The translations under genes were made by a program, and so were the position numbers. A stretch of 18,562 bases of DNA from Alphaproteobacteria bacterium (GTDB lineage Bacteria; Pseudomonadota; Alphaproteobacteria; Rickettsiales; JABSSG01), in the NCBI GenBank assembly GCA_022600235.1, contig JAHZKS010000025.1:1-18562 (forward strand), written 5' to 3'. Positions 1 to 6,955 of the stretch are shown piece after piece (the stretch's first letter is position 1; every line of letters begins with the position of its first letter). A model generated the notes under the pieces. It saw only the letters and a list, made by a program, of their open reading frames with translations. It did not search any database and was not told where the DNA came from.

Positions 1-1
1 C

Positions 2-64
2 CTTGTTTTAGGTTGTATCGCTAGTTTTAGAGTCCTTTACAAAATGATGGTAGAAAATAAATAA
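2..64 (+). CDS. atpI: ATP synthase AtpI-like protein, C-terminal end (partial)
   Basis: Only the last 20 codons are inside the window. The frame beginning at base 2 reads through a hydrophobic run with a Gly and an Arg/Tyr segment (GCIASFRVLYKMM) and stops with TAA at 62-64, two bases before the atpB start. Alphaproteobacterial atp F0 operons usually begin with atpI, a small membrane protein linked to c-ring assembly or Mg2+ supply, and AtpI proteins often end with a transmembrane helix followed by a short basic tail of this kind. The assignment rests mainly on position and on that tail. The start lies outside the window. Confidence 0.5.
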   Translation, partial: LVLGCIASFRVLYKMMVENK

Positions 65-66
65 AA

Positions 67-789
67 ATGGAGAATCCTTTAGATCAATTCAAAATTTTTT
101 CTTTAATCCCAATAAAACTTGCTGGGTATGATATTAGCTTTACCAACTCTTCTTTATTCATGGTTATAGCTCTCTTACTAACCTCTTCTTTCTTTATCTT
201 AGTGCTAAAAACGTCAAAAGATGTTCCCGGCAAACTTCAATCATTAGCAGAAATTCTATATAATTTTATATTAGATACTGTAAACAGCAACACTATGGGA
301 AAAGGAGAAAAATATGTACCATTCATTTTTACTATTTTCCTTTTTATCCTAACCTTAAACCTATTCGGAGTCATTCCATACGGGTTTACCGTAACTAGTC
401 ACATATCAGTAACATTTGCAGCCGCAATGATAGTATTCATATCTGTTACTTTAATAGCATTCTTTAGGCATGGCATGAAGTTCTTCTCCTTTTTCTTACC
501 ACAAGGCACACCTATATTCTTAGCTCCACTTATGATATTAATTGAGTTTTTCACATATATGACCAGACCTATCAGCTTATCTATACGTCTTGCAGCAAAC
601 ATGATGGTTGGACATATACTAATGTTCGTAATTGCCACATTTATAGCAATTATGGGTTTATGGGGATTCTTGCCTATATCTTTTATAGTTATATTTACAG
701 GTTTTGAATTGTTTGTTGCAATACTTCAAGCTTATATTTTTACAATTTTAAGCTGTGTTTACTTGAATGATGCTATTAACTTGCATTAA
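67..789 (+). CDS. atpB: F0F1 ATP synthase subunit a
   Basis: Subunit a is the membrane stator that forms the two proton half-channels against the c-ring. The 240-residue product has the usual length and about five or six hydrophobic helices. The essential arginine is R174 in the SLSIRLAANMMVGH stretch, which corresponds to Arg210 of E. coli. E160, H183 and E214 are likely channel polar residues, and Q221 lies in the conserved last helix (LQAYIFTILSCVYLNDA). The ATG lies two bases after the atpI stop, with only a weak purine stretch as ribosome site, which suggests translational coupling. It is the first complete gene of the F0 operon and is followed by atpE. Confidence 0.97.
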   Translation: MENPLDQFKIFSLIPIKLAGYDISFTNSSLFMVIALLLTSSFFILVLKTSKDVPGKLQSLAEILYNFILDTVNSNTMGKGEKYVPFIFTIFLFILTLNLFGVIPYGFTVTSHISVTFAAAMIVFISVTLIAFFRHGMKFFSFFLPQGTPIFLAPLMILIEFFTYMTRPISLSIRLAANMMVGHILMFVIATFIAIMGLWGFLPISFIVIFTGFELFVAILQAYIFTILSCVYLNDAINLH

Positions 790-839
790 TGTAAGTAATT
801 TTATATATTTATTTAGTATAAATTTAAGAGAGAGAAATT

Positions 840-1064
840 ATGGATCCAGTAGCATTTAAATATATAGCAATAGGATTAATGGCATTCGGTATGTTAGGAG
901 CTGCTATAGCTGTGGCTAATGTATTTGCATCATTGATTAATTCAATTGCTAGAAACCCTTCTGCAGAAGACAAAATGGCACGTTACGCACTTATAGGTGC
1001 TGGTATGGCAGAAGCTATGGGAATATTTGCGTTAGGTATTGCTATAATCTTGATATTTATGTGA
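840..1064 (+). CDS. atpE: F0F1 ATP synthase subunit c
   Basis: This is the proteolipid of the rotating c-ring: 74 residues forming a two-helix hairpin. The proton-carrying carboxylate is E58 (GAGMAEAMGIF), and the polar loop RNP is at 38-40. The length and the MDxxxFKYIxIG start resemble Rickettsia c subunits. In the first helix the GxGxGxG motif reads G20, A22, A24, A26, so three of the four glycines are alanines (see findings). It is preceded by the strongest ribosome site of the operon, a GAGAGAGA tract about 5 nt before the ATG, in keeping with the high copy number needed for c. The 50-nt gap after atpB also contains a weak 6-bp hairpin at 807-823. Confidence 0.97.
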   Translation: MDPVAFKYIAIGLMAFGMLGAAIAVANVFASLINSIARNPSAEDKMARYALIGAGMAEAMGIFALGIAIILIFM

Positions 1065-1065
1065 T

Positions 1066-1536
1066 ATGCCACAGTTAGATCTTGCAACATACCCATCACA
1101 GTTTTTATGGTTATTTGTTATATTTCTAATACAGTATCTTATAATCGCAAAGATTATTGTTCCAGGATTCAAGAAAATTCACAACCAGCGTCAAAACATC
1201 ATTGAGAAGGAAGTAAAGCTAGCAGAATCTCTTATTGCAGAAGCAGAAAAGTTACGCAATAACTATGAGAATAATCTTAAAAAAGCAAAAGAAGAGCATA
1301 ATCAATTAATGAAACAAACTATATCTGAACTTCAAAAAGATATTGATCAGAAAGTTCATGATTTAGACATAAAGCTTACATCCGATTTAAAAATGCAAAA
1401 AGAAGAGCTAGAAAACCTGACATCTAAGTCACAGAAAGAATTAGAAAACATAGCTTTAGAATCAGCTTCAATGGTTATAAATAAGATTACTGGTAATAAA
1501 GTAAAACAAAACAACCTCAATAAATATATAAATTAA
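1066..1536 (+). CDS. atpX: F0F1 ATP synthase subunit b' (first b-type stalk subunit)
   Basis: This is the peripheral-stalk subunit b', the partner of the b subunit encoded next. Alphaproteobacteria and phototrophs carry two different b-type genes where E. coli has one. Of 156 residues, about 10-34 form a single N-terminal membrane helix (FLWLFVIFLIQYLIIAKIIV). Roughly 40-145 are a charged heptad-like coiled coil rich in Lys and Glu. The ATG follows the atpE stop by one base. The stop overlaps the next ATG (TAATG at 1534-1538), so the two stalk subunits are almost certainly translationally coupled. The assignment to b' rather than b is from gene order. Confidence 0.9.
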   Translation: MPQLDLATYPSQFLWLFVIFLIQYLIIAKIIVPGFKKIHNQRQNIIEKEVKLAESLIAEAEKLRNNYENNLKKAKEEHNQLMKQTISELQKDIDQKVHDLDIKLTSDLKMQKEELENLTSKSQKELENIALESASMVINKITGNKVKQNNLNKYIN

Positions 1537-2003
1537 TGACCGTACACTTCTGGGAATTCATATGTTTTTTGATATTTGTGGCTCTAATTTTTAGGCCAAC
1601 AAAAAACTTCATTTTATCCTACTTAAACAACTATTCTTATTCAATTGAGAAAAACCTTTCAGGTTCTAGAAAAATTAAAGAAGAAGCTCTAGAGAATGTT
1701 GAGCATTATTCACAGAAGCATGAAGAGTTCAAAAATATTGTGAAGGATATAAAGTCCAATACAGAGTATAGTATCAAGAAATTGAAAGAAGATGCTGAGA
1801 AAGAAATAACTGAAAAAATTAGCCTAAAAAATGCGATGCATGAGACAAATCTTGAAATACAAAAAGCAGAACATATATCAAAGATTAAATCTCAAATATC
1901 TTCTCAAGCATTATCTATAGTTAGACAATATCTAAAAGATCATAGCTCAGAAATCAGCACAAAGAATTTACTAAAAGAAACATTAGAAACATTAGAATTT
2001 TAG
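1536..2003 (+). CDS. atpF: F0F1 ATP synthase subunit b
   Basis: This is the second peripheral-stalk subunit, 155 residues. A short N-terminal membrane helix (about 4-20, HFWEFICFLIFVALIF) is followed by the RPTK-type membrane exit and then a long charged helical region with many Lys/Glu pairs. That fits the dimerising and F1-contacting part of subunit b. The start overlaps the last base of the b' stop codon. Sequence identity in stalk helices is low, so the call rests on architecture and position. The F1 genes (atpHAGDC) do not follow. In alphaproteobacteria they usually form a separate operon, so this arrangement is normal. Confidence 0.9.
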   Translation: MTVHFWEFICFLIFVALIFRPTKNFILSYLNNYSYSIEKNLSGSRKIKEEALENVEHYSQKHEEFKNIVKDIKSNTEYSIKKLKEDAEKEITEKISLKNAMHETNLEIQKAEHISKIKSQISSQALSIVRQYLKDHSSEISTKNLLKETLETLEF

Positions 2004-2005
2004 AC

Positions 2006-2638
2006 ATGATCAAACATAAAAATCTATTTATTACTTTTGAAGGATGCGAAGGAAGTGGTAAAAGCACACAGAGTAAACTTTTACACCAGTGGTTCCTAGA
2101 CAACAATATAGATACAGTAATAACACGAGAGCCAGGTGGCACAGAAACATCTGAGAAAATCAGAGATATATTGTTAGACAAAAGCATAAAGCTAGAAACA
2201 AAAAGCCAATTATTACTACATTTCGTTTCACGCATAGAACATTGCGCAGACCTTATAATACCATCATTAAATACTGGAAGAAATGTAATATGCGATAGAT
2301 TCCTAGATTCTACTATTGCATATCAACATTATGGACATGGAGTTGATCTGAACTTAATATATAAAATGCATCAAGACTTGCTTAACAATATTACTCCACA
2401 TATAACATTCATTCTTGATATTGGTCTAGAAAAGCACACGCAAAGAATGCAGAAAAGAAATAGAGGAAAAGATAGATATGAAAGTTTAGAGTCATCTTTT
2501 CATCATAAGGTCATAGAAGGGTTTAAAACAATAGCTAAAACAGACCCAAAAAGATGTCATTTAGTAGATTCCACACAACCTGTAGAGGAAACTCACAATA
2601 CTATCATTCAAAAAACACAAGAATATCTAGTAAAATAG
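2006..2638 (+). CDS. tmk: Thymidylate kinase (dTMP kinase)
   Basis: The enzyme phosphorylates dTMP to dTDP with ATP, an essential step of dTTP supply in the cytoplasm. The 210-residue product has the family length. Visible motifs are the P-loop GCEGSGKST at 13-21, the substrate motif REPGGTE at 41-47, the DRF motif with D97-R98, and a basic lid around RNRGKDRYES (151-160). The lid arginines resemble those of E. coli-type enzymes. It starts two bases after atpF on the same strand and so is probably the last gene of the F0 transcript. That is an unusual partner for ATP synthase genes. I see no frameshift or missing key residue. Confidence 0.96.
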   Translation: MIKHKNLFITFEGCEGSGKSTQSKLLHQWFLDNNIDTVITREPGGTETSEKIRDILLDKSIKLETKSQLLLHFVSRIEHCADLIIPSLNTGRNVICDRFLDSTIAYQHYGHGVDLNLIYKMHQDLLNNITPHITFILDIGLEKHTQRMQKRNRGKDRYESLESSFHHKVIEGFKTIAKTDPKRCHLVDSTQPVEETHNTIIQKTQEYLVK

Positions 2639-2645
2639 AATAGAC

Positions 2646-2687
2646 TGAATAAATTATTTCATTCTTAGAGTATAATATATTTATTCA
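2646..2687. repeat. AT-rich inverted repeat between tmk and the ABC permease
   Basis: The arms TGAATAAAT (2646-2654) and ATTTATTCA (2679-2687) are perfectly complementary. Four more pairs follow inside (TATT/AATA) after a single bulged base, giving a stem of about 13 bp with a loop of about 15 nt. There is no uridine run after it on the plus strand, so it is not a standard intrinsic terminator. It could still mark the 3' end or a processing site of the atp-tmk transcript. A TATAAT hexamer lies inside it at 2671-2676, but no good -35 box is found at the right distance, so a promoter for the ABC genes is possible but weakly supported. Confidence 0.55.
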
Positions 2688-2706
2688 CAGATATTATTTT
2701 GTACAC

Positions 2707-4455
2707 ATGCATTTTAAATACTCAAATTTATCTTCAAAAAAAATAAAAAGAAGATTCAATATCTGGGATGTCTGTGCAATTGCAATAGTAATATGGTTAT
2801 TTGTGATTCTAAAGAACGCAATGGAGTATATGTATTCTCCTGTTCCTCTAAATATCAGTGAACCTGTATCTTTAGACCCAATAAATTTACCAGAATATGT
2901 ATTCCGATCTATAGTAAGAATAGTATTAGCACTTATAGCATCTGTAATATTTTCTATTATATACGCACTTATAGCAGCAAAAAACAAACACCTACAAAAA
3001 GCAATGATCTCTCTTTTAGACATCATGCAATCTATACCAATATTAGGATATATCTCTTTCACTATTACTGGTTTTATAGCTCTAGCTCCACATCATATGC
3101 TTGGCTTCGAATTAGCTGTTATATTCACAGTTTTTACGTGCCAGGTCTGGAACATTACATATTCTATATACCAATCCTTAATTACCATTCCTGAGAATAT
3201 AAAAAACGCTGAAAGTATATTTAAACTAAATGCTTTGCAAAGATTTTTGTTAGTAGAGTTTCCATATGCTATTCCATCGTTAGTATGGAATATAATGATT
3301 TCCATATCAAACTCATGGTTCTTTGTTGTAGCATCTGAAGCAATAATTGAAGGTAACAATTCATTTTTTCTACCAGGTGTTGGCTCTTATATAGCATCTG
3401 CTATAGGACAGAAAGATTTGCACTCTATTTTTTACGCCATAATAGTCATGGCAGTAGTAATTCTATTATATGACAAGTTTACATTCAGACCTTTAGTCGC
3501 ATGGGCACAAAAATTTAAGTATGACTTTGGAAGCGTCAGTTCTGACAAATACGTTCCTTGGAATAAAAAACTTTTTACTAAATCTAAAGTTATGAAAGTA
3601 ATATTATTACCATTTGAAAAACTATACAGATACTTGCTTTCATATAAATTCTCAGAAAATCCTGAATATACTGTTAAAGAACCCATATGCCATAAACCTA
3701 CATTATTAGAAAGGGTAGTACATGCTTTTTGGTGTATAGTAGTTTTTTCATTATCAGGATATGCACTGTATAAAGTATCAATATTTCTATATAAAGAGAT
3801 ACCGATATATGAACTAAAATATACGTTATACCTTGGATTAATAACTACTTTAAGAATTATAGTAGTTATGCTAATTACTATAGTAATATGGCTACCCATC
3901 AGTATATATATAGGCTTTAATCCAAAACTCGCAAGAATTGCTCAACCATTAGCACTAACATTTGCTTCATTCCCTGCAAACTTAATATTCCCACTATGTG
4001 TATTTGTCATACAAAAATATTCACTTAACCCCGATATATGGTTAAGTGTCTTATTAATCATTAGTATACAATGGTATTTAGTATTCAATATAATATCTGG
4101 AGCATCTACATTCCCTGACAATCTAAAAAATGTAGTAAAGAGCTTTGATATAAAAGGAGTCAGACTTTTATGGAAGGTTCTTGTGCCTGCAATACTACCA
4201 CATTTCTTAATAGGAGCAATTACAGCATGGGGAAGCGCATGGAACGCTACAATAATTGCAGAATTTGCAGAATGGGGAACAACTACACTAGAAGCTACTG
4301 GTATAGGCTCTTACGTTACAAAAGCCAGTAATGCAGGAGAAATGTCTAATATAATTCTAGGAATATTAGTAATGCTTTTTTATATAGAAATCTTCAATAG
4401 ATTATTTTGGAGACCTTTATTCAAATACGCAGACAAAATGGAACAATTCAAATAA
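2707..4455 (+). CDS. NitT/TauT-type ABC transporter, duplicated (fused) permease
   Basis: This is an inner-membrane ABC importer subunit in which two binding-protein-dependent permease domains are joined in one 582-residue chain. Domain 1 covers about 18-262 and domain 2 about 335-572, with a soluble linker around 263-335. Each half carries an EAA-type loop that contacts the ATPase: around 164-192 (AESIFKLNALQRF, ending PYAIPSL) and around 472-500 (KSFDIKGVRLLWK, ending PAILPHF). The downstream ATPase is of the nitrate/sulfonate/taurine class, and I recognise the pair as the duplicated-permease type of that class. The substrate cannot be read from the sequence, and no substrate-binding protein is encoded nearby. 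The ribosome site before the ATG is weak. Confidence 0.88.
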   Translation: MHFKYSNLSSKKIKRRFNIWDVCAIAIVIWLFVILKNAMEYMYSPVPLNISEPVSLDPINLPEYVFRSIVRIVLALIASVIFSIIYALIAAKNKHLQKAMISLLDIMQSIPILGYISFTITGFIALAPHHMLGFELAVIFTVFTCQVWNITYSIYQSLITIPENIKNAESIFKLNALQRFLLVEFPYAIPSLVWNIMISISNSWFFVVASEAIIEGNNSFFLPGVGSYIASAIGQKDLHSIFYAIIVMAVVILLYDKFTFRPLVAWAQKFKYDFGSVSSDKYVPWNKKLFTKSKVMKVILLPFEKLYRYLLSYKFSENPEYTVKEPICHKPTLLERVVHAFWCIVVFSLSGYALYKVSIFLYKEIPIYELKYTLYLGLITTLRIIVVMLITIVIWLPISIYIGFNPKLARIAQPLALTFASFPANLIFPLCVFVIQKYSLNPDIWLSVLLIISIQWYLVFNIISGASTFPDNLKNVVKSFDIKGVRLLWKVLVPAILPHFLIGAITAWGSAWNATIIAEFAEWGTTTLEATGIGSYVTKASNAGEMSNIILGILVMLFYIEIFNRLFWRPLFKYADKMEQFK

Positions 4456-4457
4456 AT

Positions 4458-5678
4458 ATGGAAAGTAAAAAGCTTAACCCACTATTAGAACTCAGGAATA
4501 TCTCTTACGATCTCAAAACAGATTCAGGAGATACAAAGCAAATATTGAAGGACATAAATCTTACATTATATGAGAATGATTTTGTAGGAATTACTGGCAA
4601 GTCAGGTTCTGGCAAAACAACTCTACTTAAAATCATAGCAGGACTTCTCGGCCAAACAAAGGGTAGAGTACTAAATTTTGGTCATCATCCTAAAATTACT
4701 GTGGTATTTGAAGAAGCATCACTATTTCCATGGCTTAATGTTCAAGAAAATATACAACTTGGTTTAAGATCCAGTCATCTTCCTGAAAAAGATGAAACTA
4801 ATAAAATAGAAGAAGTAATAGACCTAATAGGGTTAGGAGATTACACAAAATCTTATCCGAAAGAACTATCAGCAGGTATGAAGCAAAGAGTCAACTTTGC
4901 AAGAGCACTGGCTTCAGAACCAGATATATTACTTATGGATGATCCTTTTGTTTCTCTTGATATATTAACAGCTGAATCATTAAAAAATGATTTATATGAT
5001 TTCTTAAATCAAGATATTGTAAAAATTAAAGCTATGTTAATGGTCACACACAATATACACGACATCATGATGCTATGTTCTTCTGTTTTAGTTATGAAGA
5101 ATAAACCAGCTGAATTACATACAGCACATAAAATTGACTTACCTTTTCCTCGGGTACAATCTTCCAAAAAATATAATAAAGTTCTAGAAGAAATATATAA
5201 AGATCTAAGTGATGAAACAAACCTGTCTATAAAAGGAAAGCGAGTAAATTTATATAAAAATTACCTAAAACTTTCAGGTATTCCTCCTTCTTCGATTATC
5301 GGTTTAATTACTATTTTAGTGAAAAGATATGAAGGATCCTCTGATAGCAACGCGTTAATAAAAGAGCTACAACTAAAAGATGATGAATTTGCACTTATAT
5401 TAAGTTTTGCAGAACTTCTTAATTTTATCAGAAAAAAAGATGGAAAAATAAAGATTACTGCGTTTGGACATACTGTTATTGAAACTCATATTCCTGAAGA
5501 ACAACAAATATTATTTGGCAAACAGTTAATCAAAGAAATTCCTATAATGAAAATTATCAAGTCAACAGAATCAAAGAGAAAAATAAAAACAATGATGAGT
5601 AAATCACTTACAGAAAAACAAGCACAAAAGACTGCAGACACACTAATTACATGGGCAAAGTTTGGAAAACTAATATAA
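4458..5678 (+). CDS. NitT/TauT-type ABC transporter ATP-binding protein with AAA-associated C-terminal domain
   Basis: This 406-residue ATPase should energise the preceding fused permease. The nucleotide-binding domain is about 10-230: Walker A GKSGSGKTT (47-55), Q-loop region FEEASLFPW (84-92), signature LSAGM (137-141), Walker B ILLMDDP (157-163), D-loop SLD (166-168) and switch histidine H198. The region about 265-404 matches the AAA-associated C-terminal domain of some nitrate/sulfonate ATPases: a winged-helix-like part, then GKQLIKEIPIM and the closing TLITWAKFGKL. Three catalytic positions deviate: E85 for the Q-loop Gln, A139 for the second signature position and D162 for the catalytic Glu. 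I chose the ATG two bases after the permease stop. An in-frame ATG 51 bases earlier would overlap the permease. Confidence 0.88.
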   Translation: MESKKLNPLLELRNISYDLKTDSGDTKQILKDINLTLYENDFVGITGKSGSGKTTLLKIIAGLLGQTKGRVLNFGHHPKITVVFEEASLFPWLNVQENIQLGLRSSHLPEKDETNKIEEVIDLIGLGDYTKSYPKELSAGMKQRVNFARALASEPDILLMDDPFVSLDILTAESLKNDLYDFLNQDIVKIKAMLMVTHNIHDIMMLCSSVLVMKNKPAELHTAHKIDLPFPRVQSSKKYNKVLEEIYKDLSDETNLSIKGKRVNLYKNYLKLSGIPPSSIIGLITILVKRYEGSSDSNALIKELQLKDDEFALILSFAELLNFIRKKDGKIKITAFGHTVIETHIPEEQQILFGKQLIKEIPIMKIIKSTESKRKIKTMMSKSLTEKQAQKTADTLITWAKFGKLI

Positions 5679-5689
5679 TCTAAATTATA
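5674..5689. repeat. Small palindrome spanning the convergent gene junction
   Basis: TATAAT (5674-5679) and ATTATA (5684-5689) flank a four-base loop. The repeat covers both the ABC ATPase stop (TAA, 5676-5678) and the stop of the CCA-adding enzyme on the other strand (TAG, 5680-5682). It is AT-only and weak, and there is no room for a normal terminator between the genes. It may be chance in such AT-rich DNA. Confidence 0.3.
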
Positions 5690-6882
5690 CAGCTCTTCAG
5701 ATGATTTATAACCTGGTCTTTACTAGCACTATACTTAGATATATACCAAAAATCTTTTCCTAATTCTAACAATCTACCCACCTCCTCACCTTGCTGAATA
5801 TGGAAGTTACTGATAATATCCTGACCACTCACTGGAAATTCTTTTGTTTTTTTCATAAGGCTTATAACATCAGATAAAAATAAATCTTTCTTTATATTTT
5901 CTTTTATAACTAAATACACAACTGCATCTAAAATATATTCACTATCTTCATATACGTACTTATATATATTTGATTCTATATTTCTTATGCCCTTATGAAC
6001 TAATCTCCTTATACCCTTCAAATATCGTCTCATATTATTAGATAAATGAAATACAGATACAAGTTTCTCTAATGGAATATTACTTTCCTCAATAATAATA
6101 TACATTCTAAAGAGTAGATTTACATCTATATCTAATCCGTTCATAGACAACATCTTGTATACAGAATCACCAATATTTGATTCAAAAAGATGATTTAACA
6201 CACCACTCTTACCCATTAAAATGATAGTATCAGAGGCTCTACTATGTTCTAATATTTTAATGAATTCGTATAGTTTTCTTTCAGAAGATAAATCTTTTAT
6301 ATTTTTTGCCTCCTCCTTAAAAGCTTCTAGAGAAGGTAAATCTATATTAGAAAACTTGCCACAATAGGCATAGAACCTAAAGAATCGTAAAATCCTTAAA
6401 TAATCTTCTTTCACCCTCTCTATAGGGTTTCCCACAAACCTTACTATTCCTTTTTTTAAATCTTCTTCTCCTCCAAAGTAATCATATAGTTTATGATTCT
6501 TAGGGCAGTAACTCATAGCGTTAATTGTGAAATCTCTACGAGAAGCGTCCTCACGCCAATCATTCGAATACTCAACGATCGCCCTTCTACCATCAGTTTT
6601 TATATCTTTTCTAAGAGTGGTTATTTCGTATGAGAAAGAATTAATTATAGCAATAATTGTTCCATGATCTTTCCCTACATCTAAAGTTTTTATATTATGT
6701 GATTTGAATAATTCTTCTACTTTATCTGGTTTCAATGTTGTCGCAATATCAACATCATTTACTTCAAGGCCACATAGAATATTCCTAACGCACCCACCAA
6801 CAAACCTATGCTCTCCTTCTTCTTCATTAAGGATAGAAAAAATCTTTGATACATTACGAAAATTTACTAGATCTTGTAGCAT
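5680..6882 (-). CDS. cca: CCA tRNA nucleotidyltransferase / poly(A) polymerase family protein
   Basis: This is a class II nucleotidyltransferase that adds or repairs the 3' CCA of tRNAs. Numbering from the chosen ATG (400 residues), the active site shows GGCVRN (29-34) and the DVD metal-binding pair D43/D45. RRDFTINA (115-122) is the conserved second motif. The ERVKEDYLRILRFFRF helix (155-170) is the nucleotide-recognition signature, and the helical tail should bind the tRNA body. Whether it is a CCA-adding enzyme or a poly(A) polymerase cannot be proved from motifs. I prefer CCA because a reduced genome needs one. An in-frame GTG at 6906 would add eight residues but lies in the loop of a perfect hairpin. 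The 3' end abuts the opposing ABC ATPase gene. Confidence 0.9.
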   Translation of the reverse strand: MLQDLVNFRNVSKIFSILNEEEGEHRFVGGCVRNILCGLEVNDVDIATTLKPDKVEELFKSHNIKTLDVGKDHGTIIAIINSFSYEITTLRKDIKTDGRRAIVEYSNDWREDASRRDFTINAMSYCPKNHKLYDYFGGEEDLKKGIVRFVGNPIERVKEDYLRILRFFRFYAYCGKFSNIDLPSLEAFKEEAKNIKDLSSERKLYEFIKILEHSRASDTIILMGKSGVLNHLFESNIGDSVYKMLSMNGLDIDVNLLFRMYIIIEESNIPLEKLVSVFHLSNNMRRYLKGIRRLVHKGIRNIESNIYKYVYEDSEYILDAVVYLVIKENIKKDLFLSDVISLMKKTKEFPVSGQDIISNFHIQQGEEVGRLLELGKDFWYISKYSASKDQVINHLKSCII

Positions 6883-6884
6883 AA

Positions 6885-6929
6885 TAGAATAAATAAGTAA
6901 TAACACTAAGCTCTTACTTATTTATTCTA
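6885..6929. repeat. Perfect 16-bp inverted repeat between pnp and cca
   Basis: Arms 6885-6900 (TAGAATAAATAAGTAA) and 6914-6929 (TTACTTATTTATTCTA) are exact reverse complements with a 13-nt loop. In minus-strand RNA the 3' arm ends two bases before the chosen cca ATG, so the hairpin occupies the place of the ribosome-binding site. No uridine run follows, so it is not a classic intrinsic terminator. It may act as a 3'-end stabiliser or processing site for the pnp message, or as a translational block on cca. A second smaller palindrome (AAAAATT g AATTTTT, 6935-6949) lies next to it. Confidence 0.8.
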
Positions 6930-6955
6930 GCTGAAAAATTGAATTTTTATAATAA

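Noticed and set aside
2671..2676. TATAAT as the -10 box of a promoter for the ABC genes
   Set aside because: No reasonable -35 hexamer occurs 16-18 bases upstream, and the word lies inside an AT-rich palindrome, so chance is likely.
4407..4457. Longer start for the ABC ATPase
   Set aside because: It overlaps 49 bases of the permease, and the added residues are only an out-of-frame copy of the permease end. The ATG two bases after the stop fits the operon and the family.
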